Source: Cerioporus squamosus
Lineage: Eukaryota; Basidiomycota; Agaricomycetes; Polyporales; Polyporaceae
Assembly (NCBI GenBank): GCA_022592435.1
Contig: JABYQS010000954.1
Location: 1-10,685 of the forward strand
Direction: 5' to 3'
DNA length: 10,685 bases
Position numbers and translations under genes: made by a program. This document shows, in pieces, positions 1-7,732 of this stretch. Under the pieces are notes generated by a model. The model saw only the letters and a program-made list of their open reading frames with translations, was not told the DNA's origin and did no database searches. The stretch's first letter is position 1. The number at the start of each line of letters is the position of its first letter.

Positions 1-450
1 GTACCTCTTGAGGTAGTCCACGCTCCGCTGCACGAGCTTGTCGCACTGGTACTTGTGCCCCAGACGGATGTACGCGGAGATCTCGTGGAAGGTGGGTTCA
101 TACCTGGACGTTGTCGTCAGTATCTGTCTTCTGTCGGACTCGAAAGCATACCTCAAGCTGCCGTCTACGAAGGTTCGCAGGAAGTGCCGCATGTCCTCTG
201 GGGAGTCCGAGACCTGGACAGTGGCGCACGATCCACTCGCTGACGGGGATGGCTGAGGCAAGGACAGCATGTCCTTGAAGAACCCTGATTGCTTCATGAG
301 CGGGCCTTTGTATATCCGGAATTCGACGCCCCCGGCGACAATTGAGAGGTTTCCGTCCTCGAACCAGAGCTCCTCGTCGTGCTGTGGCGACCAGTCTTCG
401 ACAGGCGCGGGACTTGTATTCGCCGTCTCCCATGTCCACGAGCTTCTCAT
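1..450 (-). CDS. BTB/POZ domain protein, N-terminal part (cut by left window edge)
   Basis: The minus-strand frame starting at the ATG at 448-450 reads the agaricomycete BTB core: DEELWFEDGN, then VEFRIYKGPL, FKDMLSLPQP, SPEDMRHFLRTF, and after an intron EPTFHEISAYIRLGHKY and LVQRSVDYLKR at the edge. BTB domains are dimerisation and protein-interaction modules; in this fungal family partners and function are mostly unknown. A 48-nt intron (104-151, donor GTATGC, branch CTGAC, acceptor CCAG) lies in phase 2 just before the EPTF motif; its length is a multiple of three and it has no stop in frame, so unspliced reading also stays open. About 134 residues are inside the window; the C-terminal half is missing. 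It is a tandem paralogue of the gene at 1536-2594, with 23 of 34 residues identical across the block from NL to PQP. The exact start is less certain than the domain. Confidence 0.85.
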   Translation of the reverse strand, partial: MRSSWTWETANTSPAPVEDWSPQHDEELWFEDGNLSIVAGGVEFRIYKGPLMKQSGFFKDMLSLPQPSPSASGSCATVQVSDSPEDMRHFLRTFVDGSLRYAFESDRRQILTTTSRYEPTFHEISAYIRLGHKYQCDKLVQRSVDYLKRY

Positions 451-510
451 CGCCGGTTGGTGTAGGCGGTTCTGCAGGGTCTATGACCACCGTCGGGACG
501 TCGACGACTG

Positions 511-700
511 TGTCGGAACTTTCCGAAGGTCATCTGGATTAATCCAGATGACTTGTATTTTTCCCGATGCACCGGATGCAAAGACGATGGTGTCAGATAG
601 CTTTCAGATGGTGCGGATAAGTCAACGGATGGCCGCTGATGCTCAATTAGATGGTAAATAGATGTTAATTCATCCGGATGGTCGTGGGAAAGTTCCGACA
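511..700. mobile_element. MITE-like element with imperfect terminal inverted repeats
   Basis: The left end (511 onward, TGTCGGAACTTTCC) is matched by the reverse complement of the right end (GGAAAGTTCCGACA ending at 700): 14 bases perfect, then six mostly diverged, then CATCTGGATTAAT against CATCCGGATGAAT. This gives about 33-bp terminal inverted repeats round 190 bp with no coding capacity. Inside are a 24-bp perfect palindrome (529-552, halves CATCTGGATT and AATCCAGATG), a second one, CATCCGGATG (671-680), and many scattered GGATG/AGATG words, reminiscent of subterminal repeats. No convincing target-site duplication is visible; only TG flanks both ends. Superfamily is not assignable. It begins 61 bp upstream of the ATG of the BTB gene at 1-450, so it lies in that gene's promoter. 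Confidence 0.65.
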
Positions 701-1307
701 TGTGCGTCGTTTTGTGGTGCATCGTCCTCGTCAGCGGGAACGTCGATGGCCACTGGATGGAGGACAGGTGTCGGTGCTCGAGGAGTGCTCAGAGGAGATG
801 GCGCATCCTCTTGTAAGCATTGAAGGTCGCCCGCTACGGCCGGAACGAGCTCCGCCGCGACAATCACTGGAGATCCACTTGGGCTCAAGTCCTCCGTCTG
901 GACGGCGACAGCGATACTCCGGGCGATCTTGGACGGGCTCGGTATCCAAGGGAGGGATGTCTCCCAAGAGCCGCAATGCCGCAAAGGGCGAGTAGGACTG
1001 CTATCGAGGGCGTCAGTGCGGTGAAAGCGCTGCACAAAGACACGAGAGTGGCACATACGATGTACGACGACAGCACACGCCACATGCTGTCAGGCGAATG
1101 TCGTTGCGAAGTACGGTAGCTTGCGACCCTGCGACCGTGGAGGAGATGGGATTCGCAGCTCAAGATAGAGTTGCGCAGATGACGCGGACCTCGCAGGATG
1201 TAGTCGTTTGTTCTCACCGCCTCAAGAAGTCCAGCCTGAGGCTGCGCGGCAGCCACATGTCCGGCACGAGGCCTCCACCGAAGTTCCCAAACTCGGTATC
1301 TTGACAT
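670..1307 (-). CDS. Unresolved spliced gene or gene remnant between the BTB paralogues
   Basis: A near-perfect fungal intron is visible at 1001-1058 (58 nt: GTATGT, CTGAC, GATAG at the end), so a minus-strand transcript is likely here. Two readings cross it. From an ATG at 1305-1307, phase 0, the join gives 172 aa ending at 731-733. A second frame, phase 2 across the same intron, ends at a TGA at 670-672 inside the right inverted repeat of the neighbouring MITE-like element; its tail is Pro/Ala/acidic (IARSIAVAVQTEDLS, HPVAIDVPADEDDAP) and looks more like protein, but it has no ATG after its upstream stop. An unspliced reading of the same area contains a hydrophobic stretch (TPSIAVLLALCGIAAL) that could mimic a membrane segment. 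I do not recognise the product. The inconsistent frames suggest a missing exon, decay or a non-coding transcript. The remaining DNA up to 1535 shows only an AT-rich imperfect palindrome (1380-1396). Confidence 0.28.
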
Positions 1308-1535
1308 TAACGCAGGGATGCGCAGACATTTACGAGACGCTTCATCCAGCAGCTTCAGGGTCCGTGTCAACGCGATGGGTATTCAATATAATACATTGTT
1401 GTCCCCTGATGCCGGCAGACAGTATCGTACAAACAAACCACTGTGAATTTGACGGGCTCAGTCTGTCCTCTTGACGTTGACCTGGGAATCCACATGTCAG
1501 CGTGAGAGATCGACAGCAAAGGGACAACCTACCGC

Positions 1536-2594
1536 TCAAGTTTCCTTCTTGGGGGTTGTACCCCATCCCTCGACAGTGAGGTTCAACATCGCCGGGATGT
1601 TCAGCCACACCTCCTTCTGCAACCGCTTCGGACGCTCGCCCTCGAGCATCTTGTAGCAGCGATTGCACAGCTCGCGCTCCTCGTCCCGACTGTCCACGTA
1701 CACCATCCACGACGCATACCAGTCCACGCAGGAGATGACGTCGTCCTTCGCGTTGCCGAGCTCGTTCAGCATGCGCTGGAGAACGCGCCCGCAGCACGCA
1801 GTGTGCTTGCAGTTCGGGGAGACGACTGTGCGGAACATCTGGTGCGCGATGCGGGCGCTCGCCTGGGCCATCTTGGTTCGCCCGACGAAGCACCGCCCGA
1901 GGTCCTCCCCAGACAGCGTCTCGCGGGTCCCGTCCTCGCGCGCGAAGCCCTCGACAATGTCCACGCCAAGCGTGCAGCAGTCCATGAGTGCCGTCGGGAG
2001 CATGCGCAGGTCTCCTGTCAGGCGCGCGAGGTTCACGACGCCGATGGAGTGGATAGTCTTGAAGGAGGGCGGACGGACGAGGTTGGAAGGATACCAGACG
2101 TCGAAGTCGTCCGTGTAGTACTTGCGAAGGAAGTCCATGTTGCGTTGGACGAGGTGGTCGACCTCGTACTTATGTCCTAAGCGGACGCACGCAGAGATCT
2201 CGTCGAATGTTGGTTCGTGTGGTCCGGTTCTGAGGGAATCGTGAGCACATACACACCGTAGCCAGCCGGCCATACTAACCGCAACGTACCGTCCAGAGAC
2301 GAATACGCGGAGGAAATGGCGCAGGTCCTCCGGGGAGTCTAGCAGGTGCACAGTAGCACCGGATGCGTCCCCCGTCCGCTCCCAGTCGTGCGCCTCGTCG
2401 GGTTGCGGGAGGGACAGCATGTCCTTGAATATCGGTGAGTGCGCGACCAGGGGTCCCTGGTAGATGCGGAACTCGACATCGCGAGCGACCAGGACGAGGT
2501 TCCCGTCCGGGAACCACAGCTCTTCGTCTCTGTGCACGAGACATGCGTCTGTTTCGAGTGGAAGAGACGGAGATGCTGGGCGACTGTGCTTCAT
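1536..2594 (-). CDS. BTB/POZ domain protein, complete, 332 aa after splicing
   Basis: The N-terminal BTB domain starts with DEELWFPDGN, then VEFRIYQGPL, FKDMLSLPQP, SPEDLRHFLRVF and, after an intron, EPTFDEISACVRLGHKY and LVQRNMDFLRK. The C-terminal part has the family's usual helical region (IHSIGVVNLARLTGDLRMLP, GFAREDGTRETLS) and a cysteine-rich tail (NCKHTACCG, LCNRCYKML, then LQKEVWLNIPAML). This is the common agaricomycete BTB architecture; a role in protein interaction is inferred from the fold and no ligand is known. Intron 2230-2289 is 60 nt (GTACGT donor, CTCAC, CTCAG), phase 2, in the same place as in the paralogue at 1-450. The ATG at 2594 is preferred because a GTGAGT-CTAAC-CAG intron (2596-2651) removes the upstream methionine of the longer open frame (start 2651) and the upstream exon has no ATG in frame. 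Stop at 1536-1538. Confidence 0.9.
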   Translation of the reverse strand: MKHSRPASPSLPLETDACLVHRDEELWFPDGNLVLVARDVEFRIYQGPLVAHSPIFKDMLSLPQPDEAHDWERTGDASGATVHLLDSPEDLRHFLRVFVSGRYVAVSMAGWLRCVCAHDSLRTGPHEPTFDEISACVRLGHKYEVDHLVQRNMDFLRKYYTDDFDVWYPSNLVRPPSFKTIHSIGVVNLARLTGDLRMLPTALMDCCTLGVDIVEGFAREDGTRETLSGEDLGRCFVGRTKMAQASARIAHQMFRTVVSPNCKHTACCGRVLQRMLNELGNAKDDVISCVDWYASWMVYVDSRDEERELCNRCYKMLEGERPKRLQKEVWLNIPAMLNLTVEGWGTTPKKET

Positions 2595-2595
2595 G

Positions 2596-2651
2596 CTGAA
2601 CGTAATCAATGTTAGAGCCAGAGGCGCATCGCTGTTGGACGTTCTACTCAC
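2596..2651 (-). other. 5'UTR intron of the complete BTB gene
   Basis: This 56-nt stretch has GTGAGT at its 5' end, CTAAC as branch site and TTCAG at its 3' end, all canonical for basidiomycetes. Joining its flanks leaves the exon upstream without any in-frame ATG (a TAG lies 19 codons before the translation start), so the intron is probably in the leader. The acceptor is followed by a single C and then the ATG of the BTB protein. Confidence 0.7.
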
Positions 2652-3320
2652 GCTGGTGACCGGGGAGTCTCTGGTTGTTCGTCTTCGCGGGGGAAAGGAC
2701 GGCCCTACCGGTTGTTGTTGTTGTCGAAGTCCTGATTGGTTTGGGGCATCCTGGGAGACCTGCTGGGGTTATGTCACACAGGGGTTGTGGCATGGAAGGG
2801 TCACATGTGGGCCTCCCGTGCGGTGACTGCGCGGACCTGGGATGTCGTCGCTGCAGGAGAGTCGCGATCGCAAAGTCTGCACGACGATCGCTGACGTCAC
2901 GCGTGTGCGCGGCGGTGCAGAGGCGCGCGGGAGAGCTGCTCCGAGTCTCTCTCTCACTCTCTCTCTCGCGTGCACTCCGTCTCCCTGCCTCTGCGCCTGT
3001 CCGCCTGTCCTCCCGTCCTCCCCTGCCCGCCGTCCTCTCCTGCCCTACCGTCCTCCGCTGCTCGCCCTCTCGACTCAACGATCCGTGCGCTGGTGGAGAG
3101 GGAGCTTGGTGGAGGCAGGGAAGGCCGGCTGTAGTACGCTTTCGCGAGCACAGCAATGCGATCTCTCTGAACATTCCACGCACCTTGTCCGTTTCCTCCG
3201 CGTGTCTCCGCACCGCAACACCATCCCAAATACCCATGGTACGTTCATACGAACCATTCACAGCTCTCGTCCGAGACCTAGGCTCGCGCGTTGGCAGCAG
3301 CGCGCTCCAGTTGCTCGGTC
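2652..3320. promoter_or_regulatory. CT-rich intergenic region, probable divergent promoter
   Basis: This stretch separates the minus-strand BTB gene from a plus-strand candidate starting at 3321. The plus strand from about 2940 to 3080 is almost pure pyrimidine with CCT and CTGTCC words, the kind of tract often found just upstream of fungal transcription starts, while 3090-3125 is purine-rich. A (GTT)n run sits at 2711-2725. No clear TATA box is visible. A plus-strand ATG at 3236 opens a 47-codon frame (MVRSYEPFTALVRDLGSRV) that could be an upstream ORF or an alternative product. Confidence 0.4.
2946..2967. repeat. Imperfect (CT)n microsatellite
   Basis: Twenty-two bases of alternating T and C are interrupted by a single CA. 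It starts the longer pyrimidine tract of the intergenic promoter region. Confidence 0.85.
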
Positions 3321-3583
3321 ATGACGCCTGCGGCTCTCGCCGCTGCACGACATCACAAGGTCAGTCTCCACGTAGCTAGAGTATCTCGGCGATGCTGACT
3401 CGATCCCTCTAGCCGTCAGCTAGAAGCTTATTACGCCATGCGACGGCCGAGAGATCCTGGCGACTGCACAGTGCACGCACGTCGCAATCTCTAACCAAGA
3501 ACCCCGTTGGCGCACCCGATCCCGCCCTCCATCTGCCTCGCGACTACGTCGCAACGCTTGCAAATGTCTCTGCTAAACGTTAG
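3321..3583 (+). CDS. Small hypothetical protein, two exons, 69 aa
   Basis: Exon 1 (3321-3359) reads MTPAALAAARHHK, followed by a 53-nt intron (3360-3412) with donor GTCAGT, branch CTGAC and acceptor CTCTAG. Exon 2 (3413-3583) continues in phase 0 with PSARSLLRHATAERSWRLHS and ends at a TAG after LPRDYVATLANVSAKR. The N-terminal half is rich in Arg, Ala, Ser and Leu with a single acidic residue, which resembles a mitochondrial targeting sequence; that is inference only. The CT-rich tract upstream supports transcription on this strand. The stop could instead lie in a further intron, since CTAAAC followed by TTAG (3572-3583) looks like an intron end, in which case the protein would run on towards the repeat array. 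No family was recognised. Confidence 0.33.
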
Positions 3584-3815
3584 CCGGTCAATCGTCGACG
3601 CTCCGACCGCCGCCTCGCAGGCAATGACAAAATCTCTGCCGACTGCCCGACAGACTCCCCCGTACCGGCCGTGCATCGTCGCGCGTGCATGCGCTTTCGG
3701 ACGCAGTCGATAGCGACGTGCTCCACGAACCTGGGAAGGTGCGTTTCGCGCGGATCGGACGACTCTACGTCCGTCTACGCCCGGATCATTGCACACTCAC
3801 GCCCCTTATTGCAAC

Positions 3816-5340
3816 TCACTCGCCCTCTAGAGCTCCAGCCGTGTCCGAACACAGCGTCCGGACACGCCTGCACCTCCTTGGGTCTACACGCACCAGTTTC
3901 GCGCCGATTGGACGAGGGTGAAAATCGTGTCCAAAACGCGATTTCATTGCTCCTCGGGAGACCCGACCGAGCACCTCGCCCTCCCGCCGCCTCCCCGCCA
4001 TGGTGACCCTCACAACCGACTCCGGCACCAGCGGCTGACTCACGCGAGTGCCGTAAGACGTCACGAACACGCCGGAACGACGCCGTTCGCTGTGCCCGAC
4101 TTCGCGGTCGCCGCACCACAAAGTGTGGCATATCTCCCGCAAATCACCCGCGAACGCGATGAAACTGAGCGTCCTCGGACGCACTACACCCCAGCAGTCC
4201 ACACACCCATCCGTCAGCCGCCACGACGAGGTCTGGAAATCGGTCATCAGACCCGACTTCATTGCACGCTGCACCTCCCGCCGCCAACCACGTCCGCCCG
4301 CTCTCTCGGGCGCGCTGCTCATCCGGCCGACGCGCAGCAAGCAGCGCCGTACTATGCCGATATTAGAGCATGCATGCAGCCCTTTCCCGTGCAGCCCGGA
4401 CGCGTTCAAGGCTCGGCACTCCTCGTCCATGCCCGGGCGGCGCCCCAACACAAGACCGGCCAGATCTCGGCCGCCTCTGCACGTATCGGGCTCAAACCAC
4501 GTCGCCCGAGACGCACCGAACATCCCACATTGGTTCCACGACTCTGCGCGCCGCCCCGCTGAGGTCTCAAAATCGGTCCGAAGACACGATTTCCATGGCA
4601 TCTTCGCCCGCAGGACAACTGTCCTCCGGCTCTCTCGCCCGTGCAGCGCGTCCGGCCGGTGCGCGACGGCTTGTACCTCGTCATGGCGGACCTCAAGAGC
4701 CTGGCCGACGCGGTTACGCGTCACGGAGACGCGTATGAACATCGGGGAGTCGTCTGCCTCCTGCCCGGCTGGCCGGCTGCACGCCGACACTGAACCGGCC
4801 GTATCTCGACCATCCCGGGGCCGATCGACATCAACTCAGGTGCGATTGGACGCACTGAACAGTCCGCATCGACTGCACAATACCGTGCGCCGCCCTCCGC
4901 ACGTCTCAAAATCGCTCTCGAGGGCCGATTTCATTGCGCTCGTCCCCAGGCCCGACTTCCACCCGGCCTCTCGGCCGCGCACCACGCCCGACCGCGTGGC
5001 AACGCAATGCGCCGTGGAACTGCGAGCTGCACGCTGCTGCTCAATCTGGTTTCGCGTCGTCTACTCGTGTTCGACAATCTGACCTCGTCAGTGCCCGGGC
5101 ATACCCGACGCTCGTCCGGCCGTATCTCGACGACCCCGCGGCCGCCCGACGCCAACGCGAGTCCGCTGGGATGGCGCATCGACGGCTCGCATCCACGCGC
5201 CGCTCCTGGCACGTCCTCAAGTCGCTCTCGAGGAGCGAGTCCGTGGCTCTCTCGCCCCGGCCGGCTGCCTCCTCCAAGCCTGCACCGGCCCTGCACGCTC
5301 TTGGACGAGCCGCAGACACTCAACGCGTCCCCACGGCTAT
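3816..5340. repeat. Degenerate tandem array of about five 310-340 bp units
   Basis: A conserved core of about 35 bp recurs with starts near 3918, 4231, 4564, 4903 and 5213 (plus-strand words GTCTCAAAATCG, then CGATTTCATTGC), so spacing is about 313, 333, 339 and 310. Other unit parts recur in register: CGGCCGTATCTCGAC at about 4797 and 5119 (variants at 4458 and 4127), GACGCAC(T/C)GAAC at about 4512 and 4850, and GCGCCGCCC just before the core. Copies are clearly diverged, with length changes outside the core. On the minus strand copies 1-4 share one reading frame with a motif of the form (M/W)KSxLxxDFxT; the frame 3816-4790 is open for 324 codons and a single TGA at 4836-4838 separates it from copy 4. 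Whether this is an old minisatellite, a repeat-protein gene or an element-derived array cannot be told here. Confidence 0.7.
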
Positions 5341-5813
5341 AGAGGCCCTCTTCGACACCCGGACGCGTGATAGAAACTCGTTCGCGCGACGGTCCATCCC
5401 GAGAGGGCAGTCAGTCTCGCGGACTCGGACTCGCGATCTGAGCCCGGTACGTCGATGAAGCGGTCTGCCGCCTACGCAGACGTCGGAGCTGCCGCAGGAC
5501 AAGGACGGCGCAGGCTCCCGGGCCACCTGCGTTGCTCCTTGCTTACTCGCCGGACAGTCGGCGTTGGGTAGTCGCCTCGGGGACGACATCGCGCCGACTC
5601 CGGAGTGCGCGTCGCCGCGGCTCAAGACCGCACTTCCCGGCCGCGGCATAACACAAGCGGGTCAGGAAACGTGCAAAGTGAGCCGTGAATGCTCACGCGC
5701 ATGTCTGTCGTGCTGATCACTTTACACAGGCACCCTGTCTGGACCTCTGAGTCCAAAGCCGGGCCGGGCACTGAACGCAGGACTGCGGTAACGATAGGAC
5801 ACCGGCGTGCCTC
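5341..5813. other. Stretch without a recognisable gene
   Basis: The sequence is GC-rich and follows the repeat array. A possible heavily decayed extra repeat core (CTCAAGACCGCACTTCCCGG, about 5621-5640) is seen, about 407 bp after copy 5, but similarity is too weak to count it. No splice-consistent frame was found. Confidence 0.4.
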
Positions 5814-6420
5814 TCAAGGCTCACAAGAACGCCAGCAAGGCGTGCGCAACTGTCTCGAAGCTCGGGGCCTCTGGACGGCACTCGGCGCACTGCCCATGGC
5901 CATAGGAAGGCGGACATGCAGCGGCGCAGGCTGCGGGAGACTTGGAGAGCTCGGGAGCGCATCGCAGACGCGAGCGCGAGCACGACGCAGTCTCGGGTGC
6001 CACGGCCGAGGACGTCGTGCTCGCGCGTCGCGGCCGGGAGGCGTTGGGCCTGCGCTGTGCAGTGCGCGCCCGTGTGTAGTAGACAGCCCGTGTAGCGTAG
6101 TCTTTCGAATACATCTCATGTGCCCCGGGACGAACGGCGTGCTGCAATGCAAGATGCGTTTAGTACGAAGGAGGAGGCTGCATGGGAGCCGGTATGGAGC
6201 GTGCGGCTCTGTGTGTAGGATGCGACGGCCGACGGGGAGGCCGGAAGACGTCTCTTGGCCGCCAGGAACGCGTCCGAAGCTTGACAGCACGGACAGTGTC
6301 CTAGCGGCCTGTGGGAGCATGTGCATCCGCGAGACGCAGTCAGATTCCGTACAAGACTCCAATGAGTACGAGAGCACTTACGTTTGCCGGCAGAGTGTCG
6401 GATTCATGCATGCTTCTCAT
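5814..6420 (-). CDS. Candidate second reading frame of the seven-intron unit, 177 aa
   Basis: Exon 6382-6420 begins with ATG as its first codon (MRSMHESDTLPAN). It joins in phase 0, across a 73-nt intron (6309-6381, GTAAGT, CTGAC, CACAG), to a 495-nt exon starting AARTLSVLSSFGRVPGG and ending at 5814. The last hundred residues are Arg/Pro-rich and of a composition that antisense GC-rich DNA easily gives, and an ACTAAAC-GCAG acceptor-like sequence inside the long exon hints at another intron. In a spliced transcript the ATG overlaps, as ATGA, the stop of the preceding frame that ends near 6473. The alternative is that this part is 3'UTR. Product unknown. Confidence 0.22.
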
Positions 6421-7069
6421 CTGCGCGAAGGGATGCGTTGAGTAGCTTCGCGTTCTGAACGCGTAGCAGTACTTACTCGAAGTCGAGCGAGTCCGCAAGC
6501 TGTGCGAGCTCCGAGTCTCTACGGCAGTGATCTGCGCAACAAGCATAGTGAGAGTACTATGCTGCTTGGGATATGCGAGTGGAGAGAACGTACCTCCGGG
6601 TTCGGCTCTGCGTGCACTGTCCGCGGCTTCATCTGGAGGGCCGAAGAGGTCATTAAGCAAATCTGATGGTTGCACGGAGGAGGACTGACTCGGAGCTCGA
6701 TCGTACGTGTGCTGCCTGAGCGACGGAGCGAGTTGCGAAGGCTATAAAAGAGTGCGTCAGCGGAGGATGATGGATCGCGAAGGCATGGGCACCGGCCGCG
6801 TCATGCGAGCTTCCCTCCCGAGTGTCCTAAATTTCAGGTATGAGTTAGCATAGGACTCGTCATTTGCCAGGGCTTGAGACTCACCATGGATACGTCGAGG
6901 AGCTCTTCCATGTCCAGTCACTACTACTGGGTCAGTGGCATGGCAGACGAGAAAGGTCGGACGAGAAAGAGCGATGCATACGTACCTGATTGACTTGAGA
7001 CAGCATGCTAACCTGTTTGACAGCCGTCAGCAATGAACAGGATATACGAGTCAAGATAAGAAGACGGAC
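6309..7069 (-). other. Cluster of seven short introns marking a spliced transcript
   Basis: Seven GT-AG intervals of fungal length follow one another on the minus strand: 7013-7069 (57 nt), 6927-6985 (59), 6827-6884 (58), 6742-6792 (51), 6532-6593 (62), 6421-6476 (56) and 6309-6381 (73). Donors GTACGT, GTGAGT, GTACGT, GTAAGT and GTAAGT are consensus, and CTAAC or CTGAC precedes most acceptors. Such a series by chance is unlikely, so transcription on this strand is better supported than any single protein. The exons between are 27-148 nt. A spliced long non-coding RNA is the main alternative to a coding gene. Confidence 0.55.
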
Positions 7070-7137
7070 CTTCTTCGATTGATGAGCCGTCGACGCGTCG
7101 GACCATCGGGGATCGGGTACCTGGCAAGCGTGAGCAT
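6473..7137 (-). CDS. Hypothetical protein in six small exons, 125 aa
   Basis: Exons 7137-7070, 7012-6986, 6926-6885, 6826-6793, 6741-6594 and 6531-6473 total 378 nt and keep one frame through five introns. The best-supported part is the C-terminus: APSLRQHTYDRAPSQSSS, VQPSDLLNDLFGPPDEAA, then across an intron into RRDSELAQLADSLDFE. It is acidic at the end with short amphipathic stretches; no domain was recognised. Introns 2, 3 and 5 have strong donors (GTACGT, GTGAGT, GTACGT); intron 1 (GTCCGT) and intron 4 (GTGCCC, but CTGAC and TATAG) are weaker, so the first exons are uncertain. A shorter product of 72 aa could start at the ATG at 6804. A different ATG in exon 3 (MEELLDVSM, 6915) reads another frame that ends early in exon 5. 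The stop TAA lies within the next intron's donor. No neighbour suggests a function. Confidence 0.35.
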
Positions 7138-7732
7138 AAGTACCGGGCACTGGGACAGCCTACGAGTAGCGTCAAGATCGCCGCAGTATAGGATGTTGCA
7201 AGGGAGGGAGGACGAACATGGGATGGGAGTCGAAACGAACAGTACTGGGAGGTATAGTACCACTAGAGTCGCGATGACGGAAGGGGAAAGTACAACAAGG
7301 TTAGTATCGTACGCAATGGAACACTGAGCATAAGGTAGAAGCAATGATACGGAAGAACAAGCAGTCAACGAGTACGAGCAAAGGGATATCGTAAACGAAA
7401 CATAAGCGAGTGGGGAAGGGAGACAAGGTGGAGGACAAGCAACATGAAGGGCAGAAAGGGCAGGAGCGATGGGGAGGTCGAGCGCGAGGGGCGGAGGGTA
7501 CTTATAGACGGCAGGATCGCATTCACGGAATGCTCCACCGTTCTTGCTCTCCGGGGTCCGAGTACCAGCAGGAACTCGAGGGCCGACCGTGTCGACTTAT
7601 CGTCCAACCAGCGGGCGACACGGAGTGATGAGGGCGCGGAAGAGCGGGTTCAGGGAGTCGAGACGGAGGAGAAAGACTGAGACGATTCGACGCGAAAGAA
7701 GTCCGCGCATCTAGTGCATGGCTGTTTAGATG
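7138..7732 (-). promoter_or_regulatory. Pyrimidine-rich promoter region for the seven-intron unit
   Basis: Read on the minus strand, this region is a long C/T-rich tract with a TATA-like element (TATAAG, plus coordinates 7501-7506) followed by almost pure pyrimidine down to about 7440. That order, TATA then CT-rich tract then transcript start, is common in basidiomycete promoters. On the plus strand G exceeds C about three to one in places (for example 7201-7260). Short open frames in it, such as one starting at 7450 on the minus strand, look like composition effects. Confidence 0.4.

Noticed and set aside
269..661. 130-codon plus-strand frame over the partial BTB gene and the MITE-like element
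   Set aside because: It is largely antisense to a clear BTB domain and runs through the non-coding element.
1663..2118. 151-codon plus-strand frame
   Set aside because: It is a shadow of the minus-strand BTB gene, which has recognisable motifs throughout.
2675..3379. 234-codon plus-strand open frame
   Set aside because: It passes through the CT microsatellite and pyrimidine tract, giving low-complexity Ser/Leu/Arg/Pro sequence; more likely a promoter region.
5689..6441. 250-codon plus-strand open frame
   Set aside because: The composition is Arg/Gly/Ser-rich as expected for chance frames in GC-rich DNA, and good minus-strand introns lie within it.
6741..6750. GCTATAAAAG, a TATA box on the plus strand
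   Set aside because: On the minus strand it is a CTTTTATAG splice acceptor preceded by CTGAC at the right distance, and no plus-strand gene follows.
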